Shown here: positions 1 through 12,800 of the stretch, piece by piece
Layout: the number at the start of each line of letters is the position of its first letter
Position numbering within the stretch: position 1 is the first letter of the stretch
Origin: Oncomelania hupensis
Lineage: Eukaryota > Mollusca > Gastropoda > Littorinimorpha > Pomatiopsidae
DNA length: 64,000 nucleotides
Direction of reading: 5' to 3'
NCBI GenBank assembly: GCA_036898135.1
Contig: CM072519.1
Span: 68,865,840-68,929,839, forward strand
Made by a program: the position numbers and the translations under genes
The notes under the pieces: model-generated
Database searches by the model: none
Told to the model about the DNA's origin: nothing
Seen by the model: the letters and a program-made list of their open reading frames with translations, nothing else

Positions 1-598
1 ATGCACTGAAAGATTCGGCCACCATTTGCAAACAGGAAGTAAAGTTGTGGGGATGCCCTTATGTGCCATGATTGCTAAGGGAGAGTTTATAGTAAATTAG
101 TAGGTATCTGATGGCGAGATATGTTGCCTTCAGTGAACGAGAAGAGAAATGGCTTGACGATATATATCGCCGGTAGCATGTTGAAGGTTAAGCTATAAAA
201 AATATTTAGTATGGTTTTTAAATCACCCTAAATTTCAAAATAAAAATTAAAGCAGTTCTTTTCCTTTTTCTCTATAAAACAAAAAGCAATGCCTTTTAAC
301 TACCACTTTTTGACTTTTGATAAAATATCAAATATGTGTACGAAACTATTATTAATATTATTATTAATCAAATTTAAGTTTTTTTAACGTATTGTTACCC
401 TACAAAATATCTGCCCTCTGAAACACTAAACTCAAAAGTCAGTCTTACTATATCACATGTCTATATAAGGCATTTTAATTGTAGTGTAAATTTTCCCATT
501 TGCATTCAAGGCATTTCTTCAAAGTCCATCTAAACATGTGAACATCAAGCATGCTACATAGTCAACATTTTTAGTTCTTTTCTCTACATTATACATAC
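1..598 (-). other. CTNNBL1: CTNNBL1 intron 2 (partial)
   Basis: This is AT-rich sequence downstream, in minus-strand sense, of the exon 2 donor. I see no further exon and no recognisable repeat in it. Confidence 0.6.
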
Positions 599-1297
599 CT
601 CTGGGACTTCATCCATCATTTGAAGGATTCGCTCTTTCTCACCCACTCCATCGTGCTGCTGTGAAAATCTTGGCTCACCCCCTCTCTTTCGTTTGACAAC
701 AGGCTCGTCATCTTCATCCTCATCTCTTCTCCTCTTAATCAGCTCTGGTTTGGGTGGCTATATGAGTGGAAAGAAATGAGAGAACGAGATAACATAATTG
801 TCACAAATGTTAACAAAAGCTAAAGCAAATTCTTCTGAAAAGACAATTGGCCGCAATTGAACAGGTTCAGAGTAGACTAGAGCCTCAAGGATTCTGCCAG
901 AATGCGCAAACATGTATGACAAACACAGAAAGGTTGACGCCAATTATGTGCAGTGTATTACAGAATTGTACTTCAACATTTTAGAGGTGTATGCTAGAAA
1001 ACCATGTGCGTTCTCCCTGAGTATGATAGTGAGGTAGTGATAGTGATGTAGTGATACTGATGTGATAGTCCTACTCCTAGTCAGTAATTATTGGTATATT
1101 TTTTCTGGAGGAGTGAGGTCAAATCTATGATTTAAACAAATAGGAAGTATGTTATTTAGTCTGGAATTGCTATTAACAGGTACACAACAAAAATGCAGAT
1201 GGATATGTAAAAAATGCTTAGCTAAATAATGTGCAACATTCCGGAAATTTGTAAATAAATGTTGCACCTTGAATGCAAGTAGCTCTCCGACGTCCAT
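599..1297 (-). CDS. CTNNBL1: CTNNBL1 (beta-catenin-like protein 1), first two coding exons
   Basis: CTNNBL1 is an armadillo-like nuclear protein of the Prp19/CDC5L spliceosomal complex. Two coding exons are visible on the minus strand. Exon 1 (1268-1297) encodes MDVGELLAFK, matching the family's MDVGELL start, and ends at a GTGCAA donor. Exon 2 (599-757, 53 codons, phase 0 at both ends) follows an acceptor ending ATATAG and stops at a GTATGT donor. It encodes a Lys/Arg/Asp/Glu-rich stretch (KRRRDEDEDDEP, then VVKRKRGG) and ends ILQMMDEVPE, like the charged N-terminal segment preceding the ARM-like fold. The rest of the gene lies left of position 1. The gene is divergent from ZC3H18 with fewer than 200 bp between the start codon and the first ZC3H18 donor. 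Identification rests on the N-terminus and acidic/basic tract, since no ARM repeat is in the window. Confidence 0.88.
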
Positions 1298-1468
1298 TAT
1301 GGTTCAGACTACTTCCGGTCATCATGTGACCTTTCTAACCAATCGAAATGTAGCAATGGCAGCCTGCAGAAGGGATCATTTTGACTAAAACGGACGCAGT
1401 TTTCGGATTTTTTACCTATGTATTTTGGATAAATTATCACCAGCTTATAAACATTTGAATAGTAGCAG
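1298..1468. promoter_or_regulatory. Bidirectional promoter and probable ZC3H18 5' UTR exon
   Basis: This stretch separates the CTNNBL1 start codon (minus) from the first candidate ZC3H18 splice donor (AGCAG, then GTATGT at 1469). It holds an ETS-type core (ACTTCCGG at 1311), an E-box-like CATGTGAC (1323), a CCAAT box (1339-1343) and an ATGGC motif near 1356. These resemble the short TATA-less divergent promoters of metazoan housekeeping genes. ZC3H18 transcription probably starts here, with a noncoding exon ending at 1468 spliced to the acceptor at 2278. The transcription start is inferred, not seen. Confidence 0.6.
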
Positions 1469-2278
1469 GTATGTGCATTGCAAAAACATTGATATTTTTA
1501 TTTATTTTGCTCTATGATTACTCGAAACTTCCGTCAATTGATCGAAACTACACAGTGATAGTTTTTACACACGCTTGATTCTGTGACTTTGTAAAGCCGC
1601 TAATTTCACTTCTGACTCTGAGGTTTCTGTACACAAGAGGATTATTTTTAATTTTTGAAAGTATTGTTCTTTCATAAGCAGCATTACAAATTTTTCAAGT
1701 AGATCAAGTCATTAATGGCCTTGTTTACATTGTACTACAAATGTAAATCGTTGAACAATTGAGTCTACTCTTTATTTATCGGAGTGTTTTTGACAAGTAT
1801 TACACAATGTGATAATCATAATTCAGTTCACATCTTTCCACAAAAGTGAGTTTTTAAAATAACAAGCAAGGTCATACGTTTTGATTAATTGTCGTTCTTA
1901 GAGTAGAATAGAAATACATCAACTTTGTTTCAGTGCTACAGCGTCAGCAATGGCTTCTTAGGCATCAGTTAGAATAAGTCAATAACACATCACATGTTTC
2001 TATAACACATGGGTATTGTACAGTTTGCAAGTAGTAGTACTATATCTACTCAGTAGAATTCACCGCGATCTGATTGAACCAATGGTAATGATTTCAAGAG
2101 AACATAGAAAGCAGTATTTCAGTTACTTACCTGTTATCAGGCATTATATTTTTGAAATATTATAAGGTAAGTAATGCTCAGATTAGGCAACTTTGTTTCT
2201 AATCTATCTTACACTGATAGTTACAGCAGTAAAAGTCCTTGATGGGCTGAATATTAATGGTTGATTTGCTTGTTTCAG
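1469..2278 (+). other. ZC3H18: ZC3H18 5' UTR intron
   Basis: The intron runs from the GTATGT donor at 1469 to the TTGTTTCAG acceptor ending 2278, with the start codon 17 bases beyond. Nothing coding or repetitive is recognised in it. Confidence 0.55.
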
Positions 2279-2295
2279 GATTTTAATCTATTCTG

Positions 2296-3822
2296 ATGGA
2301 TACTGCTGGTCAGGACAAACCTGCCTTAGCAGTAGATGATGATGGAAGAGAAGATATTAGTGACCAAAGTGATTTAGGAGATGAAATATTAGATTTAGAC
2401 CCACAAATAGGAAGCCCATCAGACATGGGTGACCATGGGCAGTTTACAAGTTTTCAAGCGCCTTCTGGTTCAGCCAATCCCCACGAAGCATCATATAACA
2501 AGACGGCAGATTCTGAATACTTTGATGCAGTTTCTGACAACGAGGACATGGGGTTTGATGACGATGAGGAACCTGATACACAACAAGCAGTTAAAATGCT
2601 GCAAGGCACTCCAGTGGGGGCAAGTTGGTCCCATGGTAGTGACCTAGTTAGTAAAGAAGGTACTTCAACTCAGAACTCAACTCCTACAATCACATCATCC
2701 CAAAATGCCACTTCAGGTGCAGGTGATGCAAGTTTTGCATCTAAGAGTGAACAGCCATCTCTGACATCTCGACTAGGACATGGTGGTGAATCACAGGTAG
2801 AAACATCTAAAGACGCTGAAGCTTCACAAATACTTTGCCCTACACAGGAGGCTGAACCTTCGCAAGCAGAGGGGGCATCACTAATTGCCAACACTGGCCC
2901 ATCTGCACAAGAATCAGGTCAAAATGTCGGTACCACAGATTCTCAGGATAATACAAAGTCATATGAGGCACCATCCTGTACACCAGACAATCTGAAACTA
3001 GGTGAAGCGCAATCTGGCACGGAAGCTATATCAGCAGTCCCCAGCCTCAGTGCTCTGACAGAAGGCGCAGAGTCCGTGTCAGATATCAGCGACGGGGACG
3101 TCCCGATGTCCGATGAGGAAGAGGACAAGCAGTCAGAAAAACTGTCCCAGCAGGCTGCTCTGCAGGCTGAGGCTCTGGCACCACTGGGGGCAGAACCAGT
3201 GTCTGATCCGGAAAGTGGAGAGGAGTTGGGATCTGATGAATCACCCCCTACCTCTCCAGGTTTTGGTGCCGCCTCTGGCCGTTCCAGGGTTCCAGGAGTC
3301 TTCGTAGACTTACGCCAACATTTGAACCGAAAAAGTGAGTCCTCTGGGATCCACCCTGTGGACAGGTTATCATTAGAGGACAACACAGGCATTCCACTAA
3401 CATCTAGCAATTCGGACAACAAACTGGATCTCTCAGCCTCTTTAGACATGGAGAACATCTCCGATGATGAAATTATCGGTGATGACGACAATGAGACGGA
3501 CACTTCAGGTGAGATCGTGGATGATGACAACGACACTAACCCTCCGGAAGATGCGGCAGTTGCTTCTTCCACCACCACCACCCAGCCCGAAGAGTCGGAT
3601 GCTCAAAAGACAGACAACGCCTCCCCCACGGAGGAGGACAAGACAGTGAATGGTGAGGACAAGCGTTCATGCCGACCCACCATGATAGCCACGCTGGGGG
3701 ACAAGCAGCAAGTACAGACGCATTTTAACGAAGAAGCCGTGGAACTTGATTATGAGGATGTTGATGGAGAAGGGGAGGGACAAGGGGATGGTGAGATCAA
3801 GGAAGAGGAGGATGGCAAAGAG
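2296..3822 (+). CDS. ZC3H18: ZC3H18 coding exon 1
   Basis: 509 codons, phase 0 at the donor (AAAGAG, then GTGAGT). It holds the start MDTAGQDKPALAVDDD and a disordered Asp/Glu/Ser-rich region with repeated acidic clusters such as ISDDEIIGDDDNETD. I chose the first ATG after the acceptor at 2278. Reading past the donor gives only 16 more codons, so the 525-residue reading frame is not the mature exon. Confidence 0.92.
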
Positions 3823-6800
3823 GTGAGTGTGTTGCTGCCTGGTGTTTTGTCACACTCACCATGCTCGCATTAAGGATTATTTATGTGCTGACATGCTTAA
3901 TTCTTAATATAGCTTTGTTTGTTCCATGTTTGACATTTTCCTTCTCACAGTCACAGTACATTGTACACAGCGAGTTTGATTTAATACCCACATTGTTAGA
4001 TCCAGGGTTGCCAACCACTACGGAATTTCCGTAGTTTACTCCGGAAATGAATACGCGGCTACAGAGCTACGCAAATCGAAAATTTACTACGGAAAGTCAA
4101 TTTTCGATGATAGGATTACAGTTTTAACGAGTTTTATTGAGCGCATGTGCCTCCCGTAGCACCTCAAGGTCACGGTCATTCGGTTTACGTGCACGGTGTA
4201 ATAGATTACGCTCCCAGTGCATGTTAGGAAATTCGACCAATCACCGTGAAGTGGGTTTGCAAACGGCCAATCGGTTCACAAAATCTCGACCTTTCTCAGT
4301 TCTGTGACACTTTCGTTTCCGGGTCACGTTCTACAGCGCGAGAAGAAAAGTTTGTGTGCGGCGTATTTTGAATCCATGATGCCAAAAAGAAAGAAAACTA
4401 GCGATGAAAGCCCAGAAAAAAAGAAGAGGACAGCAAATCAAGAGTACAGGAAAGAGCAAAATTTCCGTGCATCACTGCGTCATTGAGATCAAAACACAGC
4501 GTGCATTGTACAGAGTGCTTGGCAGATTTTAGCATTCAACATGGCGGCTTCACGTGAATGGCAACCGTCACAAAAGTCGTTGCCCTGATCCAGAAAAGTT
4601 AGTCCCTGTTCAGTCGGTAGCCACCAGATTGGGCCTTGCTAAACTAAAGACTAGACATGTTCCCAGAGAGAGAATAGAGCAAGTTCAATAAATGTGGAGT
4701 ATTGTATGAAGCGTTTCATCTTTCCTTGCAACTGTGCTTGTTTAGTAGTGTATGTATGCATGTCATCGCAAAAAAAAAATGTGACGACGTATTGCTACTG
4801 AAAATGTCATAAAACTACTGAAAATAAATTCAGAATTTTTACTACTGAAAACTTTTTGGGGGGTTGGCAACTGTAGATCTGAGGCTCTCTCATAATAATA
4901 CAGTGGGAAGTGGGGGGAAAGGTTTCTGGGTCAATGGCTTTTGTTTTCTGGATTGTTTATTAATATCAATTTAAAATTAAGTGATTGCACATTTGAATCT
5001 TGAAATACACCATGACCAGGTAAAGCGAGACACATTACTAATACTAATATTAGTAATATCATCAGTAGTAATATTACGAGAAAGCAATTACTGATTAATT
5101 AACATCATAATAAAGCTCCGCATGTAAAACATAAAAGATATTAATGGCGTTTATGAACAAACCTGTTATAGTACTGATACAATTACAATACATACTAGAG
5201 CACGAACCACCACAACATAATTATAATTTATATATTTAACAAGAAATAAACTAATCCCTCGAAGAGCAATCAACGTTTGCTGTATTATAGTTACAGCAAG
5301 CGTTGATTGCTCTTCGAGGGACTAGTTTATTTCTTGTTAAATTCCAGGTTTGTGAAAAAGATGGAATTATTATGGAACAAAACCAAAGTCAAGTCAAGTC
5401 AGAATCTTACATTGTTATAATGACAGTACCGACAGTAGAAATTTTAGTGTGTTAACTTTAAAAAATGAATTAAACATTAATAATCTTTACATTCAATCAA
5501 AGCTTATTTAAAGAACACAGAATTTAAAGAAATTCTAATTCCATGCATGATTTGAATCTTGTCTCTAATAACCACTATTAATATTATTCCATAAGCACTT
5601 GTCTTTATTATGAAAAGTCAAAAGGAATATAATAATTAATATCATATGGGAGTATGGGGCGGCCTCGTGATGCAGTGGGTTAGTCGCCAGTTTTCTATGC
5701 GGAAAGTACTAGTGGGTTTCCATTTCCACAAGGGGAGAATTTATGTGACTTAAAATATTTATAAGGCTATTCTGTATTCAGGTCACCGAGGGTTTTCTCT
5801 GGACAGGTAGTACAGTTCCCTCCCTTGAAATTGAATAATGGTATTGGAGGCAGTCAATCTAACATTTCAAAAATAAAAATTTGATTTCCTTTCCATCTTC
5901 TAATAACGATCTCCCTATCTTTACACTGTCACATGTTTGAGTGATAGAAGTGTGTTTGTTGTGTGAGTGTGGGTGAAACCTGTGAGTGTGAGCGTGTTTG
6001 TTGGTACAGATCGCCACACTTTGAGCCTGATTGCTCATTTGGAGAAAAGCGCAATATATATGCCTGTATCTCTTTGTCTTGTTCACTAATTAAAAATAAA
6101 ATAATCCATTAAGGCAATATGTCGTACTGACGCAGCAAAACAACACTAGACATTCTGAATACTTTAGATGGCATCAAATAGACCCAGGCTTACATATTAA
6201 GACCTTCAAGATCACAGTCACAGCTGTCGCTTTCCCACACTATAAGTTGTATAAAATAAACATACTCCAGTAAATTGTCTAGTAAATGTTACCATCCTTC
6301 ATCGCAGACGAGATGTGCAACGGAAGGTTTTATTTTTAAAAAAATGAACAGAAAAGCTTGACAAAAAGCTGCTTAATGGAACTGGCCGAGAACAGGTTCT
6401 ATATAATCCAAGCCGCCAAAGGTGCCAACTTGATGCAAGTCGTATAATGCCCCAAACAACTGATGCATGAGGATATTTTCTCTAAGTAAAATACTAAGCT
6501 GAGTTGAACTGGATCATTCAGTACTTTGCTTCATTGCTCAAAATGTACATCTACCAGCACAAATGGCAAGATGGCGCCATTTATTAAAGTAAAGCTAATT
6601 TGTTAGATCTACCATGTGGATACCAATAATGAGGTAAGACTATCATTTCTAAGCGGTGAAACAGATGGATAATGTCGGATTTTTTAATGAGCATAATTTT
6701 ACCATCGCCAGTAACACTAACAGTGATATTATAAATATAAATACACATTTAAACTTTGAGAAAAAAATGTTACATTCCTACTACTAATAATTTTTTGTTG

Positions 6801-9800
6801 ACAAAATTCAGTGGGTCCTTGATACCAGCAGCTTGATTTCTATTTCATTATTTTATAATTTAAAATGGTATTTTACCAGCTGTGGCCGGTTGTTCCGGTA
6901 GTGTCTACTGTCTACCTTGCCCCCAAACTTTCGTTCAGTTATTGATGCATTGTTCTTGATCTTAATTGTGCCCTAAGGTACATTTACGCTAGCAGTTATC
7001 CAACTATGGCATATGACTGGCAATGTGGCATTGTGTCAATCATTGTGAAAGTGCTACTGACTGTGTATGTTGTGGTGTGTTTCTAATACTGCAAGTGCAA
7101 ATCGTTTCTTCATTTCACAGGAAGGGGAAGATTCTGACAAAGATGAAGGAGAGCTTGATGATGTGAGTAATTATTTTAGATTTTGCATACGTAAGTAACC
7201 CAGATCATAGATTGTTCTTAAAATTAGTTAAATACTTTCTGCAATTAAAAAGTTGTTTCAAAATCAGTTATCAAGATTCGAATTAATTCTCTTGGTCAGC
7301 ATTCAGATTTTGCATTGAATTCTGTTGTTTGTTTGTTCCCATGACAAAACAATTTAGACTGTCATTTTTTTTCCTGAAGCAGTTTTTTCCTTTGGTGGTT
7401 TGGATGAAAGTATAAACCAAGGTTTAGCCTGTGTACGCATGTATTCCATCGCTCGGACTTTAAACTAGTGGTCTTGACGCTCATGCTCTCAGTGGGTGAG
7501 CGCCACCCACCAGTACACCCAGCATGCACCATAGGTGCTGTTTCTACCAAACCCACCCAACACCCTCATGTCTTGAGTGTCGCTGCTGTCGTGGCTGCCG
7601 TGATTTTGCTGAGAAGGCAGCCCGAATTTCACCCGCATGAATAAAATCCAAATAAAATCCTCTAAACTGCGTTCTGTAAACAGTGAAGAGAAAGTCATTA
7701 TTGAAGAATGACTAAACATTGTAAATATGATAACTTGTGTTTTGTTATATATTTTGAATGTGCTAACCTCGACAGTTTCCATTTTGCTTTCAGGATGATG
7801 ATTGTGAGGAAGGTGAGATCAAAGATGACGTCACACCAAAGAAGCCGTTCGTTAAGCCTATGTGCCGTTTCTACCAACGCGGTCAGTGTACCTGGGGCCT
7901 CAACTGCCGTTTTCTCCACCCTGGGGTCAACGACAAAGGTATACAACTTGATATGCAAAAATAATGATTTGTCAGTCAGTGGTATTCACAATATCATACT
8001 GCATAGTTGGCTTTGGGAAGATGTTTCGGTGGCGGCTTTCAGATTGCATGTTATTTGTGAAACAGATTTTAAATTAATGTGTACCTTTGGCGCAGTGTTG
8101 TGTTAGTGCAAATGTATTTCTGTGTTTATTATTGAATTATTACAGGCAACTACCAGATGATTGAGATTCCAGGCATGCGGTGGAACGGGCCAGGTTCACT
8201 TCCTGCTTGGGCTCCAGAGGTTTGTTGAACCCTTGTTTTTGAGCTTGTTCCATATTACCGTTAGTGGGTGTTTGAAATAATAATGATCTTTTTTTTTCGT
8301 TTTTTGTGTGTGATAAAACTCATGGTTGTAGCCTTGCTTGCAGAATCAGGACGAGCCAGTGGATTTGCCTCCGCCTCCTGAAATGCCGCGAGAGGAGACG
8401 GCATGGGAACGAGGCTTGCGACAAGCTAAAGAGGTAGGACAAAGAGAATTGCAACTTACTACTAGGTTCAGTTGCTAGCTTATTTTCAGGTAAAGGGTCA
8501 AACTTTTAGTTTTACAGACTACATAGTTGTGTTTGTATCTTCAAACAGCTTGATTGGGACACCATTTTTGCTGTAGCCTAATGTTGTGGTTTCTACATGG
8601 TAAGAAGTGTACCTACTGTCACACAGGGAAGATTATCAACTGTAACTGTATAAATTGATACTTATGGTATAATTTAAAAATTGATTTTACTAATCTGTTT
8701 TCTAGCGTCATTTGCTCTGTCCACAGCAATTGAAAAAAGCCTCCGAGCGCAAAGAGCATGAGTCCAACTTTGAAGAGAAGCGTCTGAACCTGTCAGTGGA
8801 TGAGGATCGGGAAATGAACAAGGAGAACGAAAGAAGAATGGTGATGCACGCCTCGTTTCCGAAGGACCCTTACTATGATCAGGCTGAGTGAGTTTTATTG
8901 GTCTGAAATTTCTTTCTTTATTTTATTTCTTTCCCTTGTTATGGTTTATTTATTATAATTTTCCGCATCTTATCCTCTTTGCCATAGAAACCAATATTTA
9001 TATAATAAGCCCAATACATGATAACAGTTGCCATTTATTGTGTGCGATCATGCCCTTCAGCATAGAGATGTTTAAACACTTCATAAATTATTTATTCCTT
9101 TACATAGCCTAGGCTGCCGTTAGTTTTGACTGATATAACTTGTGTCTTCATGCTGATGATAATGATGATGATTTGAAAAGTTGTATAGTACTTTCCTCCA
9201 TGAAGCCATGCTTAAAGTGCACTGTCTTTATCTGACAAAAGTATTGACATTGTCTTCTGTGTATTCCATTGATTGAGACACTCGACTTTTTCAAAGATAT
9301 AACTTTTTCAAAGATATAACTTTCATTGATTCTAACTGGTGATGCCTTTTTTTAATGACTTTAGGCCTTTAGTTTTGTTTTGCATTATTATTTTGTTTCC
9401 TGTGTTGCAGGTTATTTTCTGCAGTTTTCTTGGTTATTGTATTTTGTTACTGTGTGTTTATTTGTGTAGGTATGATGAAGAGGAGTATTACAAGCAACCC
9501 AGCATGAATCAGTGGCAAGGGGGCCGATACGAAAACTTTGAAGTGCGCTATACCAGGGACATGCCTTATCCTCCTGGACCTCCTTATCCTAGGGTAAGAA
9601 CATGTTGTCCAGCTGCAATAACAAAGGCGCAGTTTGACAATACACCCCAAAAGGGTCGAGTAATGGGATTACATCATTAATCTTGATAGATGGCACAGAC
9701 CTATTTGGAATCTTGATAGATGGCACAGATCTAATTGGAATCTTGATAGATGGCACAGACCTATTTGGAATCTTGATAGATGGCACAGACCTATTTGGAA

Positions 9801-12800
9801 TCTTGATAGATGGCACAGACCTATTTGGAATCTTGATAGATGGCACAGACCTTTTTTTTATTGTTTTATGGCTAAGACTTGATTTTCCTTGTTTTGTATG
9901 TTATCAACAATTGCGATGGTTTGAAGTAAGTGTGGTCCTTGTGTTCAGGAAAAGGAATACTACCCTCCTCCTCCAGACAGGTATCCTCGCCACTACAGCC
10001 CTCCGGTGGACAAGTAAGATCATTTATTATCACCACCTTCGTAGGCTGTCAGCGTGCAATAGGAAGGGTTTTTGTTATTAGCTGGGGAGCTCAGTTGGCA
10101 GTGATGTATGCAGTGTACTGAAGTGTCAAGCCATAGCATTGCAGCCTATACAGGAAGTGGTTAAAAAAACCAAACCACATACACACCTTGAGGAACTGCG
10201 CCTCTACTCTTATGGATAAGAGTTTAAACCGAGGTCTAGTTTGTGCGTGCACGCAATCATCGCATGGACTTTATAGATCCTCACGCTCATGTCCTAGATA
10301 GGCGAGTGGCGGCTGCACAAATAACCTAGCACGCACTAGATCTCCCCATCCCCTGTCATCCAGGATTATTCTCTGTGGTCTGGGCATCAGACTATGCACC
10401 CAAAGGCTGCAAGTGGGTGCCTCCAATGGCTGTATCAGCCAGCGCCTTGAGCAGCTCTTGAGCTAGAAAAGCGCTATATAAAAATGATTAAATAAATTAA
10501 TTAATTAAATTACTATGCATGTTTAGCTGTTATCTGTTTTTGCTTTCAAACTTTGAACGGTCATTGTGATAAACTGGTGGTGGTGAAGTTTGTTTTGTAG
10601 CTTTTGAATGATTGACTAGTTTATTTAAAAGTCGGGCTGTCCACACAAGGATTATCCGACTAGCTAATATAAAAACATACTGTCAAGAACACATAAGCCT
10701 CAATCTAGCGACTTACACTGGCTATAAAAGACCAAAAATTAAGGTTCTAATGATGTTCTGTCATTTCCTATAATGTTGATACCATCCTGCATGGATTTTA
10801 TTTTTTTCCAGTTTAGCTGATGAACCTCAGTTGTTGGATTTTACTGTTCAATATAGATACTTTTTGCAATAGGGCAGTTTCCTTATTATAAACAGGTGAC
10901 TTTGACAATGGCTGGGTGTCGGAGATCTATCAAGCATAGGCTTATGCCCTCAACAGCATCTGACATTGAGATTGGGGTCAGCGTTGTTTTCGGGCTGACT
11001 GCCTATATAAAGCCCACGTCCGCTGGCCCCCCCAGCCCTTCTCACTCCCTAGCTGCTCTCCTCCCTTCTCTCCCTACCTCACTCGTTTTTTATATTTTAC
11101 TTGTAAATATTCTTTTTCATGTCTGTTTTATATCTTTGCATAATTTAATAGTATCTTGTTTTTCTTTCACTTCTTTTTGTATGTATTAGTCTTACACAAT
11201 TTGGGTCTTTGACGGATAATTTCCAGGACAAAAAAGAAAAAAAAAATTGTAATATTTAAAAACGCTTGTTACAGGTTTGGACGTGAAAGGCGAGAAGAGC
11301 CTCGCCCAGAGCCCCCATATCGAAATGAACGCATGGGTGGCCCGAGGGACATCAGCGCTTCACCACCCCCTACTGCTCCTGTCCCTCACCGTCGACCCGA
11401 CGAATGGCATGACCCCTGGAGAAGGTAGGCTGTCTATTGTTGCATTGTTGTTTTGTCGCGTGCTTTTCAGCTGACAGAGTTCCTAAAGTCAGTGGTATGT
11501 CAGTGGAAATCCAGCAGTGCACTACAATGTTTAACCCCTTGTGTGTAGCCATTAGCTTCTTCCATACATAAATTAAGCTATAACGGACTGTTGTTGTGTT
11601 GCAGTGCTGATCAGCTCAAAAGGTTCCTCAAGGTTTTGAGGATCCAGCATGCGCCAAAAGTAGTTTATCTGAATGTGCCTATTTTTGGCCTTTTGGAAAA
11701 CTGTAAAAGGATTTTATATGTGAAAAATGAATTGCAAAGCATTCAGATGAGTATATACCTACTGAATTGATAGTCACTGTGAATCATTCCAACTGTAAGA
11801 CATTTTTCCCCTATTTCAAGAATTTCTATTACAAACCGTTGTGTAAGTTTCTTCCATGATAGAGGTTTATGCTGTGATAATTTCACATTTTTATGCTAAC
11901 ATAGTCCAAAGATTAGACCGTGCACTATAAAACTGAAAAATTGTATAACACTAAAAAAATTGTCGTGATAAAAGTTGGTTTGGAACATTAAATTTTGTAA
12001 AACAGACAATGAGTTTATAAGGAATGTTGAATTTTGTGAAAATGTTAATGACGCTAAACCCCATGTTGTAGGGGTGTGAAAAATTCTAGATCCAAGTCTC
12101 CAAAAGCTGGTGGCAATCGTAGAGGACGCAGCCGCTCTCGCAGTGGAAGGGGCAGACGATCTCTCAGCGGTTCCTCATTTTCCTCAAAGTAAGTATTCAT
12201 TGGAAATTCTGATATGCCTGCTTCAAATTTTGTCTCCAACAATGTTGAAATGTGTTGTCAAATAGTCAACACGTACTTGATGCAATTCAACAAATCCATC
12301 AATATTACGCAATTGCAGACACACACACTCTCTTTGTTTCTCTTATTTGGTGCATAACCTTTGACCCTAGTTTAACCTTGAAATCTTCAGCTCTTAAGAA
12401 TTTAGTTTGAATTTGGGAGGATGGGTATAGGCAGGGGGGAGAGGGGGGGGAGAGAGAATTTCATTTGCCCTGTGGAGAATTAAGGGGAAATGAAGGAGTT
12501 GGCAATGATGAAGAACAAATTACACAGAGGTGCCAAAAGCCAGAAATTACAACTCGCCTACTGGGCTAGGGATGACAAAGTAACTCGCATGCAGCATTTC
12601 TTACTAATGCGTTAAGCGACTTTCACACAAAAATAACAAGACACAGTTTGCAGTCCGATGAAGAATCTTTGAAACTGAAATAGGTGGAGAGACCAGACAG
12701 CAGCTAGAAATGATGATGGATTGCCAGTTGAGTGAGTCATCTACAATGTTTAGATGGTCCAGTTATGCTGCGTGACTATTATTTTATCATTCCTGGGTAG

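Noticed and set aside
2943..3581. 212-codon minus-strand ORF
   Set aside because: A shadow of the Ser/Asp/Glu-rich ZC3H18 exon 1. It has no family features.
9683..10081. 132-codon ORF through the 30-bp repeat
   Set aside because: A minisatellite with a period divisible by three, overlapping coding exon 8 in another frame.
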